Assembly (NCBI RefSeq): GCF_042643265.1
Contig: NZ_JBHRRZ010000036.1
Location: 1-64,000 of the forward strand
Origin: Virgibacillus_O sediminis
GTDB taxonomy: Bacteria; Bacillota; Bacilli; Bacillales; Amphibacillaceae
DNA: 64,000 bases
Direction of reading: 5' to 3'
Below the pieces are notes generated by a model. It searched no databases and was not told the DNA's origin. It was given only the letters and a program-made list of their open reading frames with translations. How positions within the stretch are numbered: position 1 is the first letter of the stretch; every line of letters begins with the position of its first letter. The translations under genes and the position numbers were made by a program. Below, piece after piece: positions 7,340 to 16,031 of the stretch.

Positions 7340-8191
7340 ATGATCTATATCGGTCTGACAGGGTGGGGCGACCACTATTCCCTGTATCCAGCCCAGATAA
7401 AGCCCAAAGATAAATTATCTGAATACAGCAGCCACTTTCCGGTAGTGGAGGTGGATGCATCATTTTATGCGGTACAGCCGGAGCGGAACGCGGCCAAGTG
7501 GGCAGCGGACACGCCGGGGAATTTCCGGTTTGTGGTCAAGGCCTATCAAGGGATGACTGGACATGAGCGCAAGGAGATTCCGTTTGAGTCGAAGAAGGAG
7601 ATGTTCGAGGCTTTCAAGCAATCACTGAGGCCCTATCAGCAAGCAGGGAAATTGGCGATGGTCCTGTTCCAGTTCCCGCCGTGGTTCGACTGTCGGAAGG
7701 AGAATGTGACCTACCTGAGATATTGCAAGCAGATGATGGGGGATATCCCGGTGGCCTTGGAGTTCCGGCATCAGTCCTGGTTCCATCGCAGGTATCGCGA
7801 AAGCACGCTCAGCTTTATGAAAGAAGAGGGCTGGATTCACGCCATCGCCGATGAACCGCAGAACGGCGACGGTTCGATTCCGATCGTGCCGGAAGTGACC
7901 CATCCTGACGTGACCCTGGTCCGGATGCACGGAAGGAATTATCATGGATGGGTCAAGCCGAACAGCAAGGACACCAATTGGCGTGAAGTCCGCTATCTAT
8001 ATAACTATAATGAACAAGAGCTGCTGGAATGGAAACATCGAATCGAGGAACTGTCCAAGTTCAGCAAGGATGTGGTCGTCCTGTTCAACAATAATTCCGG
8101 CGGGGATGCGGCAGACAATGCGAAACAGTTTCAGAAGCTGCTTGGTATTGAGTATGAGGGGTTGTCATCAAAGCAGCTGGGGTTGTTTTAA
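7340..8191 (+). CDS. DUF72 family protein (YecE/YunF-like)
   Basis: A 283-residue soluble protein starting MIYIGLTGWGDHYSLYP, the typical DUF72 N-terminus (IGtsGWsd). An ATG with AGGAGG at 7327-7333 fixes the start; longer in-frame starts upstream lie over the preceding terminator. Other conserved DUF72 segments are VEVDASFYAVQ near 33-43, FRFVVKAYQ near 61-69, FQFPPWF near 112-118, ALEFRHQSW near 146-154, VRMHGR near 204-209 and VVLFNNNSGG near 252-261. The fold is a TIM barrel similar to endonuclease IV; the biological role is not known. Monocistronic. Confidence 0.85.
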   Translation: MIYIGLTGWGDHYSLYPAQIKPKDKLSEYSSHFPVVEVDASFYAVQPERNAAKWAADTPGNFRFVVKAYQGMTGHERKEIPFESKKEMFEAFKQSLRPYQQAGKLAMVLFQFPPWFDCRKENVTYLRYCKQMMGDIPVALEFRHQSWFHRRYRESTLSFMKEEGWIHAIADEPQNGDGSIPIVPEVTHPDVTLVRMHGRNYHGWVKPNSKDTNWREVRYLYNYNEQELLEWKHRIEELSKFSKDVVVLFNNNSGGDAADNAKQFQKLLGIEYEGLSSKQLGLF

Positions 8192-8207
8192 TTGGTAAAT
8201 AAAAACG

Positions 8208-8248
8208 AAGCCTAATTTCTTATTGGATCAACTGGGAAATTAGGCTTT
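8208..8248 (+). terminator. terminator between convergent DUF72 and cupin genes
   Basis: AAGCCTAATTTC pairs with GAAATTAGGCTT around a 16-base loop. The T-rich flank is short on the plus strand. Confidence 0.65.
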
Positions 8249-8314
8249 CATCATTTCGAAATGGTACTGTTTGCTTAAGGCTCTTACGAGAGGGTGTGGC
8301 TCATACTTTATGAA

Positions 8315-8866
8315 TCAAAAATGGTCGTTATCATGGTGTTTTTCAGATGCCATCGCTTCTGCCTTTGTCCGGTGAATGGTCCCGAATGGATGCTCTGGCG
8401 GGGCATAGATGGTATAAAGTTTGAGCGGCTTATTTCCGGTATTCGTCAGATTATGCCAAACACCGGCGGGCACCATGATCGCATAGTCATCATACACTCT
8501 TCTTTGGAATGTCAGGTTATCTTTTCTCTCACCCATCTGAACCATTCCCTGCCCCTCCTCAATACGCAGGAACTGGTCGACATCGGGGTGGATTTCTAAG
8601 CCGATGTCCTCTCCGACACCGATGCTCATCACGGTAACTTGCAAGTTCTTTCCAGTCCACAAGGCGGTCCGAAAGGTATTGTTCTGTTTTGCGGCGTCCT
8701 CAATATTTATAACATATGGCTGGGATCCATAATCCTTGAGGTCCATCGTTCCTTTGTATGGTCTGCCATCATGTTGTGTCGGGATATTCCAAGGTGCAGG
8801 CTGCCTTTCATAGTAGGGCATCGGAACGGGTACGTATTGCGGATATGGATACCTATAATAGTACAT
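8315..8866 (-). CDS. cupin-domain protein with Tyr/Pro-rich N-terminus
   Basis: A 183-residue protein. Residues 1-30 are strikingly rich in Tyr and Pro (MYYYRYPYPQYVPVPMPYYE), as in proteins associated with spore coats. Residues about 70-160 form a single cupin barrel with motif 1 around LEIHPDVDQFLRIEEGQG and motif 2 around VPAGVWHNLTNTGNKPLKLY; two His, Asp/Gln and Glu positions could bind a metal. The C-terminus is His/Asp-rich. The ATG follows AAGGAGATG. Function unknown; coat association is only a guess from composition. Confidence 0.75.
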   Translation of the reverse strand: MYYYRYPYPQYVPVPMPYYERQPAPWNIPTQHDGRPYKGTMDLKDYGSQPYVINIEDAAKQNNTFRTALWTGKNLQVTVMSIGVGEDIGLEIHPDVDQFLRIEEGQGMVQMGERKDNLTFQRRVYDDYAIMVPAGVWHNLTNTGNKPLKLYTIYAPPEHPFGTIHRTKAEAMASEKHHDNDHF

Positions 8867-8983
8867 GTTGACTCATCTCCTTCACTGAGTTATAAACATC
8901 CTATGTTGTTCACCCAGAAAATGTAACTTCCTTCACGAATGGACAATCGTTCCGTTGAGACCCATGCAGCATTTCTTATCATC

Positions 8984-10147
8984 CTACCCACTGCCACAAG
9001 CAGCGGCATCTCTGCTTTTTTTGGGGCCGATCAGGGTGGCCACCATGCCAACCAGTCCATAAAGGATAAACGAAACAACATAGCCCCAGATTCCGATAAG
9101 CAATCCTGCGAATAATGAACCTATTACTTGTCCAACTGCCAACAGTAGAAAGGGGATGCCGATACCGAGGGATGCGTTCGTGATAAATACCCGGATACCC
9201 CATACAAGAAGGACGCCGGTTAAAAATATATAGGAACTGCCAAAAATTGCGGCCGATAGGTAAGACATGAACCAGTTCTCTGGTGCAACGGCCAGGATAA
9301 TGGAAGATGAGGCAATCGCCAAACTCCCCAGCTTATAGGACAAAGACAGTCCTCTTTTCTCAACCAGAGAGCCCGAAAAACCACCCAGCACCCCAAACAG
9401 CCCGATGACGACCCAAAACCCGGAAAGCTGCCAATCACTGTAATTTCCAGTCACTTCAATAAAAGATCTGGAAAATGTCCAAAAGGCCGCGGTGGAGATT
9501 CCCAATGTGAGAGAGGCAACACTCAAAGGGATTGATCCTTTAACTCCTCGTATAGAGAGGGCCCCTTTTTCAAACCTCAACTCCGAACGCGAGCCCGTTC
9601 GGACTTTTGGTATCGCTCGGAAATTCCATATCAAGATTAGTAAAGTAAATGCGGCATAAATTAAATACGTCAGTCGCCATTCATCTGCTAAAAAGATCGC
9701 GCCTATTCCGGACAAGGCGATGCCAAAACTCGTTCCAGAATTGATCCAGGTGTTCGCTTTTCCTTGCCTACCCTCGGTGATCCACAGTGATATTGCAGCA
9801 CCATATGGAGGAGATGCCAGGCCTGTGCTGCCACCGGCCAATATTACTCCGAGCGCCAGCACCCATACATTTGGAGTCGCTGCCATCAACAGCATTCCAA
9901 TAAAGGCCAACAGTCCAGCTAAAAGGATCATTCTTCTTGGACCTTGCCTCGTCGTCATTACCGTTGAGTAGATGATCGTAAAGCAATAGGTTAGATAGAA
10001 CAACGAAGAAATCAGCCCCGACACGAACTCGGATATGTCCAGCGATTCCTTTATTCCAGGGAGCAGCAATCCGAAACTGAATCTCGCCAATCCATAAGTG
10101 GCAGCAATCATGGTAACCCCGGGCAACACTAACCTTGAAAATTTCAT
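8984..10147 (-). CDS. MFS transporter, YbfB/YjiJ family
   Basis: A 387-residue protein with about 12 membrane segments. The start ATG at 10147 is preceded by GGGAGGATACC. The N-terminal segment ATYGLARFSFGLLLPGI near residues 15-31 is characteristic of YbfB/YjiJ-type major facilitator proteins, a poorly characterised efflux-like group; LASPPYGAAISLWI and ANTWINSGTSFGIALSG lie in the middle. An operator-like sequence shared with the neighbouring tetR gene sits 24 bases upstream of the start, so it is probably the gene repressed by that regulator. Substrate unknown. Confidence 0.82.
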   Translation of the reverse strand: MKFSRLVLPGVTMIAATYGLARFSFGLLLPGIKESLDISEFVSGLISSLFYLTYCFTIIYSTVMTTRQGPRRMILLAGLLAFIGMLLMAATPNVWVLALGVILAGGSTGLASPPYGAAISLWITEGRQGKANTWINSGTSFGIALSGIGAIFLADEWRLTYLIYAAFTLLILIWNFRAIPKVRTGSRSELRFEKGALSIRGVKGSIPLSVASLTLGISTAAFWTFSRSFIEVTGNYSDWQLSGFWVVIGLFGVLGGFSGSLVEKRGLSLSYKLGSLAIASSSIILAVAPENWFMSYLSAAIFGSSYIFLTGVLLVWGIRVFITNASLGIGIPFLLLAVGQVIGSLFAGLLIGIWGYVVSFILYGLVGMVATLIGPKKSRDAAACGSG

Positions 10148-10170
10148 GGTATCCTCCCTCACATTTTTAT

Positions 10171-10188
10171 ATAGAACGACCTTTCTAT
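10171..10188. promoter_or_regulatory. putative TetR operator upstream of the MFS gene
   Basis: ATAGAACGACCTTTCTAT has inverted ends (ATAGAA/TTCTAT) around a CGACCT centre. The same ATAGAACGACCTTT core recurs upstream of the tetR gene at 10784. Two near-identical sites in front of a TetR-family gene and its neighbouring transporter are the classical arrangement for a local repressor. Confidence 0.6.
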
Positions 10189-10204
10189 TTCAGGGGTAAA
10201 AAAA

Positions 10205-10759
10205 TTACGATGTATGTTGGACAAGCGTCCTCGCCATCGCAATAGAATGTTCTGTTGCTTTCTCTGCACCAATCAATGTCGTCATCGAAGTAGTGCCTTC
10301 AAGCAGCAGTGTAAATTGATTAGCTAAATCTTTTTCGTTTTCCTTCTCTTTCCTCTGCGCCAATTGCTGGAAATACTTCAGCAATTTGGATTTGTGGCTT
10401 CTCGCAATATTTTCAATCTCATTATCGGTCCCCGCATAATCCTCAATCGCCCGTAAAAACATATCCCCTTTGTAGGAATGCTCTTTCAGCCAGCGCCCAT
10501 GTGCCTCCACAGCAAGGATGAAAGGGGAATCTGAATCCATCTCCACATGGGAATCCAAATAAGACCAATAGCGCTCTTCCCGCTGCTTAAGCACTTCCTC
10601 CACCAATTTATCCTTGGAAGAAAAATGATTATACAGCGTCATTGTCGCAACATTCGCCTCGCTGATGATCTGCTTCAAACCAACGCCACGAAAGCCGTGC
10701 TCATAAAATAATCGCTCAGCTACTTCTAGTAATGTATCTCTTTTTACTGATTGACTCAT
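10205..10759 (-). CDS. TetR/AcrR-family regulator
   Basis: A repressor of 184 residues. Residues about 5-50 are the TetR DNA-binding domain: RDTLLEVAERLFYEHGFRGVGLKQI and then VATMTLYNHFSSKDKLVEEVL. The C-terminal part is the variable ligand-binding, dimerisation domain and resembles the TetR_C group of LmrA/YxaF-like repressors. ATG at 10759 is chosen; a GTG three codons earlier (10768) is the alternative, and neither has a strong ribosome binding site. It lies upstream of and on the same strand as the MFS gene, separated by 57 bases carrying an operator-like site, with a matching site upstream of itself, so it likely represses both. Confidence 0.85.
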   Translation of the reverse strand: MSQSVKRDTLLEVAERLFYEHGFRGVGLKQIISEANVATMTLYNHFSSKDKLVEEVLKQREERYWSYLDSHVEMDSDSPFILAVEAHGRWLKEHSYKGDMFLRAIEDYAGTDNEIENIARSHKSKLLKYFQQLAQRKEKENEKDLANQFTLLLEGTTSMTTLIGAEKATEHSIAMARTLVQHTS

Positions 10760-10783
10760 ATAGTTCACACTTTCTTTAGTTAG

Positions 10784-10800
10784 ATAGAACGACCTTTATA
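10784..10800. promoter_or_regulatory. putative TetR operator upstream of the tetR gene
   Basis: ATAGAACGACCTTTATA shares 14 consecutive bases with the site at 10171-10184. Located 24 bases before the predicted start of the regulator, consistent with autorepression. Confidence 0.6.
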
Positions 10801-10883
10801 GTTGCATGGTATCATTCCGGTGGTTTATGCGTCAATTGTTTGGATGGTGGGGAGGTGGGAGATGTGTGAGCTAGGAATGTGCG

Positions 10884-10935
10884 GCCCGAGTGGAGGAGTG
10901 CGTGGCCCGAGTGGGTGGTGCTGTCGCCCGAGTGT
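10884..10935 (+). repeat. 21-base GCCCGAGT repeat array R1 (3 units)
   Basis: GCCCGAGT occurs at 10884, 10905 and 10926, spaced exactly 21 bases. The spacer is G-rich (for example GGAGGAGTGCGTG). The array lies between the ahpF terminator and the tetR promoter region. It belongs to the same family as the arrays near 22.9, 46.2, 52.0, 53.8 and 55.6 kb. Confidence 0.85.
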
Positions 10936-10961
10936 TCCAGCTCTTCCTCTAAATCCACACA

Positions 10962-10998
10962 AAACAACCGCTCTACCATCAGTAGAGCGGTTGTTTCC
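10962..10998 (-). terminator. terminator of the ahpC-ahpF operon
   Basis: AAACAACCGCTCTAC and GTAGAGCGGTTGTTT form a perfect 15-base-pair stem with a 5-base loop, immediately after the ahpF stop codon; the minus strand continues with TTTTG. Confidence 0.85.
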
Positions 10999-11005
10999 AT
11001 CTGTA

Positions 11006-12568
11006 TTAAACAGTTACATTATCTTTCTTTTCGGCTGGTGCTTGTCTGATTAGGTAATCAAACGCGCCGAGAGCGGCGGTTGCACCGGAGCCCATGGAGA
11101 TGATGATTTGTTTGTAGGCACTGTCGGTGCAGTCACCAGCAGCATAGATGCCTGGTACGTTGGTTGCACCTTTCTTGTCTACAATGATCTCGCCTGTTTT
11201 GGTTTGTTCGATGTTGTTACCGAGCCATTCGGTATTTGGTACGAGACCGATTTGGACGAAGACACCTTGCAGTTCGATGTGCTTCATTTCATCTGTTTCA
11301 CGGTCTTTGTAGTTGATACCTTTCACGGTGTCATCACCGATGATTTCCGTTGTTTGGGCGCTCGTGATGACTGTTGTGTTCGACAGGCTGTTCAGGCGTT
11401 CCTGCAGGATGGAATCAGCTTTCAACTCTGGTGCGAATTCGAGAACGGTCACATGTTTCACGACCCCTGCCAGATCAATGGCAGCTTCGATTCCTGAGTT
11501 TCCGCCGCCGATAACAGCTACGTGTTTGCCTTCAAACAATGGAGCATCACAATGCGGGCAGTACGCGACCCCTTTGTTTTTGAACTCTTCTTCGCCAGGG
11601 ACGCCGATATTGCGCCAGCGGGCACCTGTAGAAAGGATGGCTGTTTTACTCTTGAGAACAGCACCATTCTCCAACTCAAGCTCCACGTAGTCATCTTTTC
11701 TTTCGATGTTCTTGGCACGCTGCAGATTCATTACATCTACATTGTACTCATTCACGTGTGCTTCCAGGCTGGCTCCAAGTTTAGGGCCTTCCGTTTCTTT
11801 GACACTGATAAAGTTCTCGATGGCTGATGTGTCCATGACCTGTCCGCCAATGCGTTCAGATACCATGCCTGTGCGGATGCCTTTACGTGCTGCATAAATC
11901 GCTGCACTGGCACCAGCAGGACCTCCGCCCACAACAAGCACATCATACGGATCTTTATCTTCAAATTCGGATGCATCCGGGCCGCTGCCGAGCTTGGCAA
12001 GAATTTCGCCAAGTTCCATACGCCCGCCGCCGAACTCTTCACCATTGAGATAAACAGTTGGTACGGCCATCACGTTTTTGCTTTCAACCTCGTCCTTGAA
12101 TGCGCCGCCTTCGATCATGGTGTGCGTGATGTTAGGGTTCAGCACACTCATGATGTTCAGTGCCTGGACAACAACAGGGCAGTTGTGGCAGCTCAGGCTG
12201 ACATAGGTTTCAAAGTGATATTCGCCATCAATTTTTGCGATTTGGTCAAGTAGTTTCTGATCCTCTTTAGGGGCACGCCCGCTCACTTGGAGCAGTGCCA
12301 ATACTAGTGAGGTAAATTCATGACCTAATGGCACACCAGCAAAGGTGATTCCAGTATCCTCACCTGGGCGGTTCACACTGAAGCTTGGAGTTCTTTCCAA
12401 GTCAGCATGTTCCACTTTGATTCTGGAAGACATGGTTGCCAGTTCATCGACCAGCTCGGCCATCTCTTTGGATACATCACCAGAGCCTGTGCTGATTTTC
12501 AGCAAAACATCGCCTTCCAAGAGCTCAAGGTACTGCTCTAATTGTGATTTGATTTCTGCATCTAACAT
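11006..12568 (-). CDS. ahpF: alkyl hydroperoxide reductase subunit F
   Basis: A 520-residue NADH:peroxiredoxin reductase that re-reduces AhpC. Residues 1-200 hold two thioredoxin-like folds, the second with the redox pair CHNC near 127-130. Then come the FAD-binding motif GGGPAGASAAIYAARKG near 213-229, the thioredoxin-reductase-type CPHC near 344-347, the NAD-binding GGGNSGIEAA near 361-370 and the C-terminal FAD contact AAGDCTDSAYKQI. Length and order match AhpF of Bacillus. It follows ahpC by 15 bases in one operon and ends in a strong terminator. Confidence 0.96.
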   Translation of the reverse strand: MLDAEIKSQLEQYLELLEGDVLLKISTGSGDVSKEMAELVDELATMSSRIKVEHADLERTPSFSVNRPGEDTGITFAGVPLGHEFTSLVLALLQVSGRAPKEDQKLLDQIAKIDGEYHFETYVSLSCHNCPVVVQALNIMSVLNPNITHTMIEGGAFKDEVESKNVMAVPTVYLNGEEFGGGRMELGEILAKLGSGPDASEFEDKDPYDVLVVGGGPAGASAAIYAARKGIRTGMVSERIGGQVMDTSAIENFISVKETEGPKLGASLEAHVNEYNVDVMNLQRAKNIERKDDYVELELENGAVLKSKTAILSTGARWRNIGVPGEEEFKNKGVAYCPHCDAPLFEGKHVAVIGGGNSGIEAAIDLAGVVKHVTVLEFAPELKADSILQERLNSLSNTTVITSAQTTEIIGDDTVKGINYKDRETDEMKHIELQGVFVQIGLVPNTEWLGNNIEQTKTGEIIVDKKGATNVPGIYAAGDCTDSAYKQIIISMGSGATAALGAFDYLIRQAPAEKKDNVTV

Positions 12569-12583
12569 GAATTATCGCTCTCC

Positions 12584-13150
12584 TTAGATTTTGCCTACTA
12601 GATCAAGGCTAGGTTTAAGGGTTTCTTCCCCTTCTTTCCATTTAGCCGGGCAAACTTCACCTGGATTGTTGCGTACATATTGTGCTGCTTTGATTTTATC
12701 GATAAGAGTAGTTGCGTCACGGCCGATTCCTTCTGCATTGATTTCTACAGCCTGGATGACGCCGTCTGGATCGATGATGAATGTACCGCGGTCTGCACGG
12801 CCTTCTTCTTCAACCAGTACGTCGAAGTTGCGGGAAATCTGGTGGGAAGGATCTCCAATCATAGTATAAGTGATTTTGCTGATTGCATCGGAATGATCAT
12901 GCCATGCTTTATGTGTGAAGTGAGTGTCAGTTGATACGGAATATACTTCCACACCCAGCTCCTGCAGTTTTGGATATTCGTTTTGAAGATCTTCTAGCTC
13001 AGTCGGGCAAACGAAAGTGAAGTCTGCAGGGTAGAAGCAAACAACGCTCCAGTGACCTTTGAAATCTTGCTCTGTTACCTCGATGAAATCTTCGCCTTCT
13101 TTGTATGCTTGTGCCTTAAACGGTTCTACTTCTTTTCCAATTAATGCCAT
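12584..13150 (-). CDS. ahpC: alkyl hydroperoxide reductase subunit C (peroxiredoxin)
   Basis: A 188-residue typical 2-Cys peroxiredoxin that reduces hydrogen peroxide and organic hydroperoxides. The peroxidatic cysteine lies in DFTFVCPTE (Cys48) and the resolving cysteine in NPGEVCPAKW near 166. GGAGGATGTCAAA precedes the ATG. A perfect PerR box lies 17 bases upstream of the start, so induction by peroxide is expected, as in B. subtilis. Confidence 0.97.
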   Translation of the reverse strand: MALIGKEVEPFKAQAYKEGEDFIEVTEQDFKGHWSVVCFYPADFTFVCPTELEDLQNEYPKLQELGVEVYSVSTDTHFTHKAWHDHSDAISKITYTMIGDPSHQISRNFDVLVEEEGRADRGTFIIDPDGVIQAVEINAEGIGRDATTLIDKIKAAQYVRNNPGEVCPAKWKEGEETLKPSLDLVGKI

Positions 13151-13166
13151 TTTGACATCCTCCTAT

Positions 13167-13181
13167 TTATAATTATTATAA
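13167..13181. promoter_or_regulatory. PerR box of ahpCF
   Basis: TTATAATTATTATAA matches the PerR/Fur-family consensus TTATAATnATTATAA at every position. It lies between the ahpC start and a TTGACA/TTGTAC-containing promoter region at about 13190-13212, where a bound repressor would block transcription. Confidence 0.88.
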
Positions 13182-13396
13182 TCTTATTGTTGTACAAAAT
13201 AACTAAAATGTCAACAAAAGCGACACCGATATTTTTAAATCATGTCATATCATCAGTATTTACGTCGAAAACTAGGTTATGAATGGAAAAATTGTTAATT
13301 TGCCGGGATGCATCTGGCATATCCATTCGGAAAAGAAAAACTGATAATAGAAGGAATATTCCTATGCTTCCCTATATATTGAAAGCCTAAACAAAA

Positions 13397-13438
13397 GAAA
13401 AAAACTAGTTTTCCCGGGGACAGGAAAACCAGTTTTAG
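13397..13438 (-). terminator. terminator of the BenE-like transporter gene
   Basis: On the minus strand AAAACTGGTTTTCC pairs with GGAAAACTAGTTTT around an 8-base loop and is followed by a T-run. The rest of the 315-base gap up to ahpC holds only the ahpC promoter region. Confidence 0.8.
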
Positions 13439-13465
13439 ATTTGCGTGGATAAGTTCGTATGTCCC

Positions 13466-14740
13466 TTACAAGGACTCTGCCCGTTCTTCGGCGGGAACGG
13501 CTTCCGCTTTTTTTGCTTTGTCCAATTTAAGCTTGGAAGAGAAGTGTTCATTCTCAATTAGCAAGGAAACAAGCAGCCCTCCGATAATCGCCCACAATGG
13601 CGCGCTGACATTGAAAAAGCTGATGCCGGACATTCCGATAATCAAGGCGAAGAATGCCCCCATCTGAAATTGTTCATCCGAAAAAGCGGTTCTCAAAGAA
13701 TTAATGAGCACGCCCAGCATGGCAAGTCCGGCAATCACAGTGACAATCACACTTGGCATGGCAATCACGAAAGGCACAATGACGGAAGCGAATACGCCGT
13801 AGATTACGAAGATGACTCCGTTGGTGAATGCGGCTGCATATCGGGTTTCTTTTTCCCCCACTTCTTCCGCAGAGTTGATCGCCGTGGATGGGCCTGCGAT
13901 ATTAATGGAATGGCCGCCGAAGAATGCGGCAATGATGCCGACCGTCGACCCTGAAATGGCCATCGCATTATTTGGTGGCTTGTACCCCTGTGCCATCAGC
14001 ACTCCCGTTGCCTGGGCATTTTCCGAGGAAATGATGAGCAATGCCAGCGGGATGCCGATCGAGACCATGGCTTCAATGCTGAATGACGGCATAATGATCT
14101 GCGGCAGTGTCAGTGACTCCGGCAGATTCTGGAACTGGAAGGCGTTGGTCATAAATGCCAAGCTAACTGCGGCGACCAAAGCCGTCAAAACAGGCGGCAC
14201 TTTTTTGAGGAATCGGGATGACAACAGGAATGCCACGATGGCCGATCCTGCTAGTAAAGGTGAAACTGTAATAGAGGTGATCATATCGATGGCAAAATGG
14301 ATCATCACCCCGACAATCATCCCCATGATGAGCGGGGTGGGCATCCACTTCATCACTTTATCAATGAAACCGGATGCTCCGAGAAGGATAACCAGGATAT
14401 GGGCGATGATATAGGCACCAATCGCTTCGTTCAGCGAAAAATGTGTCAGCGACCCGGCAACAAGCACCGCCCCGGCGATGCTGTGCGCCCCAGTAATAGG
14501 CTGACGGTATTTTAGCACTAAGTATATACCCAGCAAACCGCTGAAAAAATAAACGGCGAACAGCCAGCTGATGGTTTCTGCATACGTCAGCCCGCCGCTT
14601 GTCGCTCCGCCGATAATGATCAAGGCAGGGCCTGTACATCCAAAAATACCTCCGACCGTGCCGGCACTCATTGTATTGATATTGAGTGTCCGGCGTAAAT
14701 CCTTAAAGTTCTTGCCAAACTCAAAATGCTTTCCTTCCAT
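13466..14740 (-). CDS. BenE-family (benzoate/H+ symporter-like) transporter
   Basis: A 424-residue protein with about 12 membrane segments. Signature stretches of the BenE family include an N-terminal GGIFGCTGPALIIIGGA near 31-47, RQPITGAHSIAGAVLVAG near 78-95, PTPLIMGMIVGVMI near 134-147 and the cytoplasmic-facing FGGHSINIAGPSTAI near 263-277. BenE proteins are related to NAT/SLC26-type carriers and may import aromatic acids; no aromatic-degradation genes are next to it, so the substrate is open. GAGGAGG lies about 11 bases before the ATG. Monocistronic. Confidence 0.82.
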   Translation of the reverse strand: MEGKHFEFGKNFKDLRRTLNINTMSAGTVGGIFGCTGPALIIIGGATSGGLTYAETISWLFAVYFFSGLLGIYLVLKYRQPITGAHSIAGAVLVAGSLTHFSLNEAIGAYIIAHILVILLGASGFIDKVMKWMPTPLIMGMIVGVMIHFAIDMITSITVSPLLAGSAIVAFLLSSRFLKKVPPVLTALVAAVSLAFMTNAFQFQNLPESLTLPQIIMPSFSIEAMVSIGIPLALLIISSENAQATGVLMAQGYKPPNNAMAISGSTVGIIAAFFGGHSINIAGPSTAINSAEEVGEKETRYAAAFTNGVIFVIYGVFASVIVPFVIAMPSVIVTVIAGLAMLGVLINSLRTAFSDEQFQMGAFFALIIGMSGISFFNVSAPLWAIIGGLLVSLLIENEHFSSKLKLDKAKKAEAVPAEERAESL

Positions 14741-14957
14741 AGCGGCAGCTGCCTCCTCACCTGATTCTGTTAATGAAGGGTGTCAAATCTAGGCGGTTTC
14801 GCATCTCTAACTTTATAAAATGATACAGTTTATTATACAGAAAACTGTTTACTATTCAATATTTTCCGAAATATCTAGGGGTAATTACCTAAATTAATGG
14901 TGATATAGTTGGAATGTGGAGGGTGGAAACTATTAAGGTAGGGGGAGGGGGCTGGAG

Positions 14958-15503
14958 ATGATGAATGCTTTTATTCTTATTAGTCTAGTACTAACTATTC
15001 TTATCTTTATTATATTTGGTGTTCAGTTTGCGCTTTTTCTTGTAAAGAAGGATTCATATCCAAAAAAGAGCTTCCTTATGTTGACCACCGGCTTATTGAT
15101 CAGTATAGGCCTGATTGGATATAAGAATTTTTTCTTTACCTTTGATGGTTTAAAGGGAGAATTTTTTCAAGGGCCGCTGCCTTCCCCGACTGAAAAATAT
15201 ACGGCCAACGCCTACTATGAAACATATGGGGGAGCGGCCGGCGGTGTCAATGTGTGGGTGGACATCAGCTTTGAGGAGAGGGATGGTGCCAGTCAGACAA
15301 TTTACTTCAGTGACGCAAAAAGCGGCTTTTCTATGGAATGGAAAGATGAAGATACACTGGAAATAACCAACGAAGAACCCGGGTTTCCAAGTACCAATCG
15401 AAGTATGGAATTAGATGTAGAGAAAGAGATATACCATGACAGCGGTTTGGCGTGCGGGAGTTGGCTGATGATGGGGGAGTATGAGGCCTGTTATCAAAAT
15501 TAA
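14958..15503 (+). CDS. DUF5412-like membrane-anchored protein
   Basis: A 181-residue protein with two N-terminal hydrophobic segments (about residues 3-28 and 38-55) and an extracytoplasmic domain of about 110 residues. The stretch YTANAYYETYGGAAGGVNVWVDISF near 75-99 followed by IYFSDAKSG is typical of DUF5412 proteins of Bacillaceae. A strong GGGGGAGGGGG site precedes the ATG. Function unknown. Confidence 0.72.
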   Translation: MMNAFILISLVLTILIFIIFGVQFALFLVKKDSYPKKSFLMLTTGLLISIGLIGYKNFFFTFDGLKGEFFQGPLPSPTEKYTANAYYETYGGAAGGVNVWVDISFEERDGASQTIYFSDAKSGFSMEWKDEDTLEITNEEPGFPSTNRSMELDVEKEIYHDSGLACGSWLMMGEYEACYQN

Positions 15504-15614
15504 TGGACGGCCTGCTTCGATTAACAGGCTATCTGAGATATCTCCTGTGAAAAAGATTTTTTGACTATGTGGCGGCAGCATACGGCTCTAAATTATTTAG
15601 GAGGTGAGTGTTCC

Positions 15615-15692
15615 TTGGAATGCGGAAAGCACCGCCATGAAATTTTTGCTGACATAGACTATTTGTCACGTGGAATAGAGAAACCATTTTGA
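15615..15692 (+). CDS. possible 25-residue protein in the gap before the IclR gene
   Basis: A TTG codon follows AGGAGGTGA by 7 bases and opens a 25-residue frame starting MECGKHRHEIFADIDY (TTG read as Met). It could be a real small protein or the relic of a longer one; no family was recognised. The rest of the 15504-16031 gap has no other open frame with a good start and no feature I can name. Confidence 0.3.
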   Translation: MECGKHRHEIFADIDYLSRGIEKPF

Positions 15693-16031
15693 CAAAGGCC
15701 GACTTATGCTCCTCCTTTACATGGTGAAGCGTTGTAATAGAAATAATGCCTCAGATTGTATTCATAGGTGCAAACTACGGTTGAAACCGAGTGAGGAGTA
15801 TTGAAAGGCGGCTACATAAACATAGGTGATTTTTATTAAACAAAACATTTAGTTAAAAGATCGACGAAAGAAAAAAGAACCCTTCATCTTAAGTTGGATA
15901 AAACCATATGATTGATATAGTCTAAGAGCTTATAATAGTCTTCGAGGGAAAGTTTGAGTTATTTTAAACTTCATGTACCTATTAAGTTGATTTTAAATAT
16001 AAATATAGACAATAATGAGGGGGTTATTTTT

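Noticed and set aside
12345..12934. Plus-strand frames across ahpC and ahpF
   Set aside because: Shadows of the two well-identified minus-strand genes.
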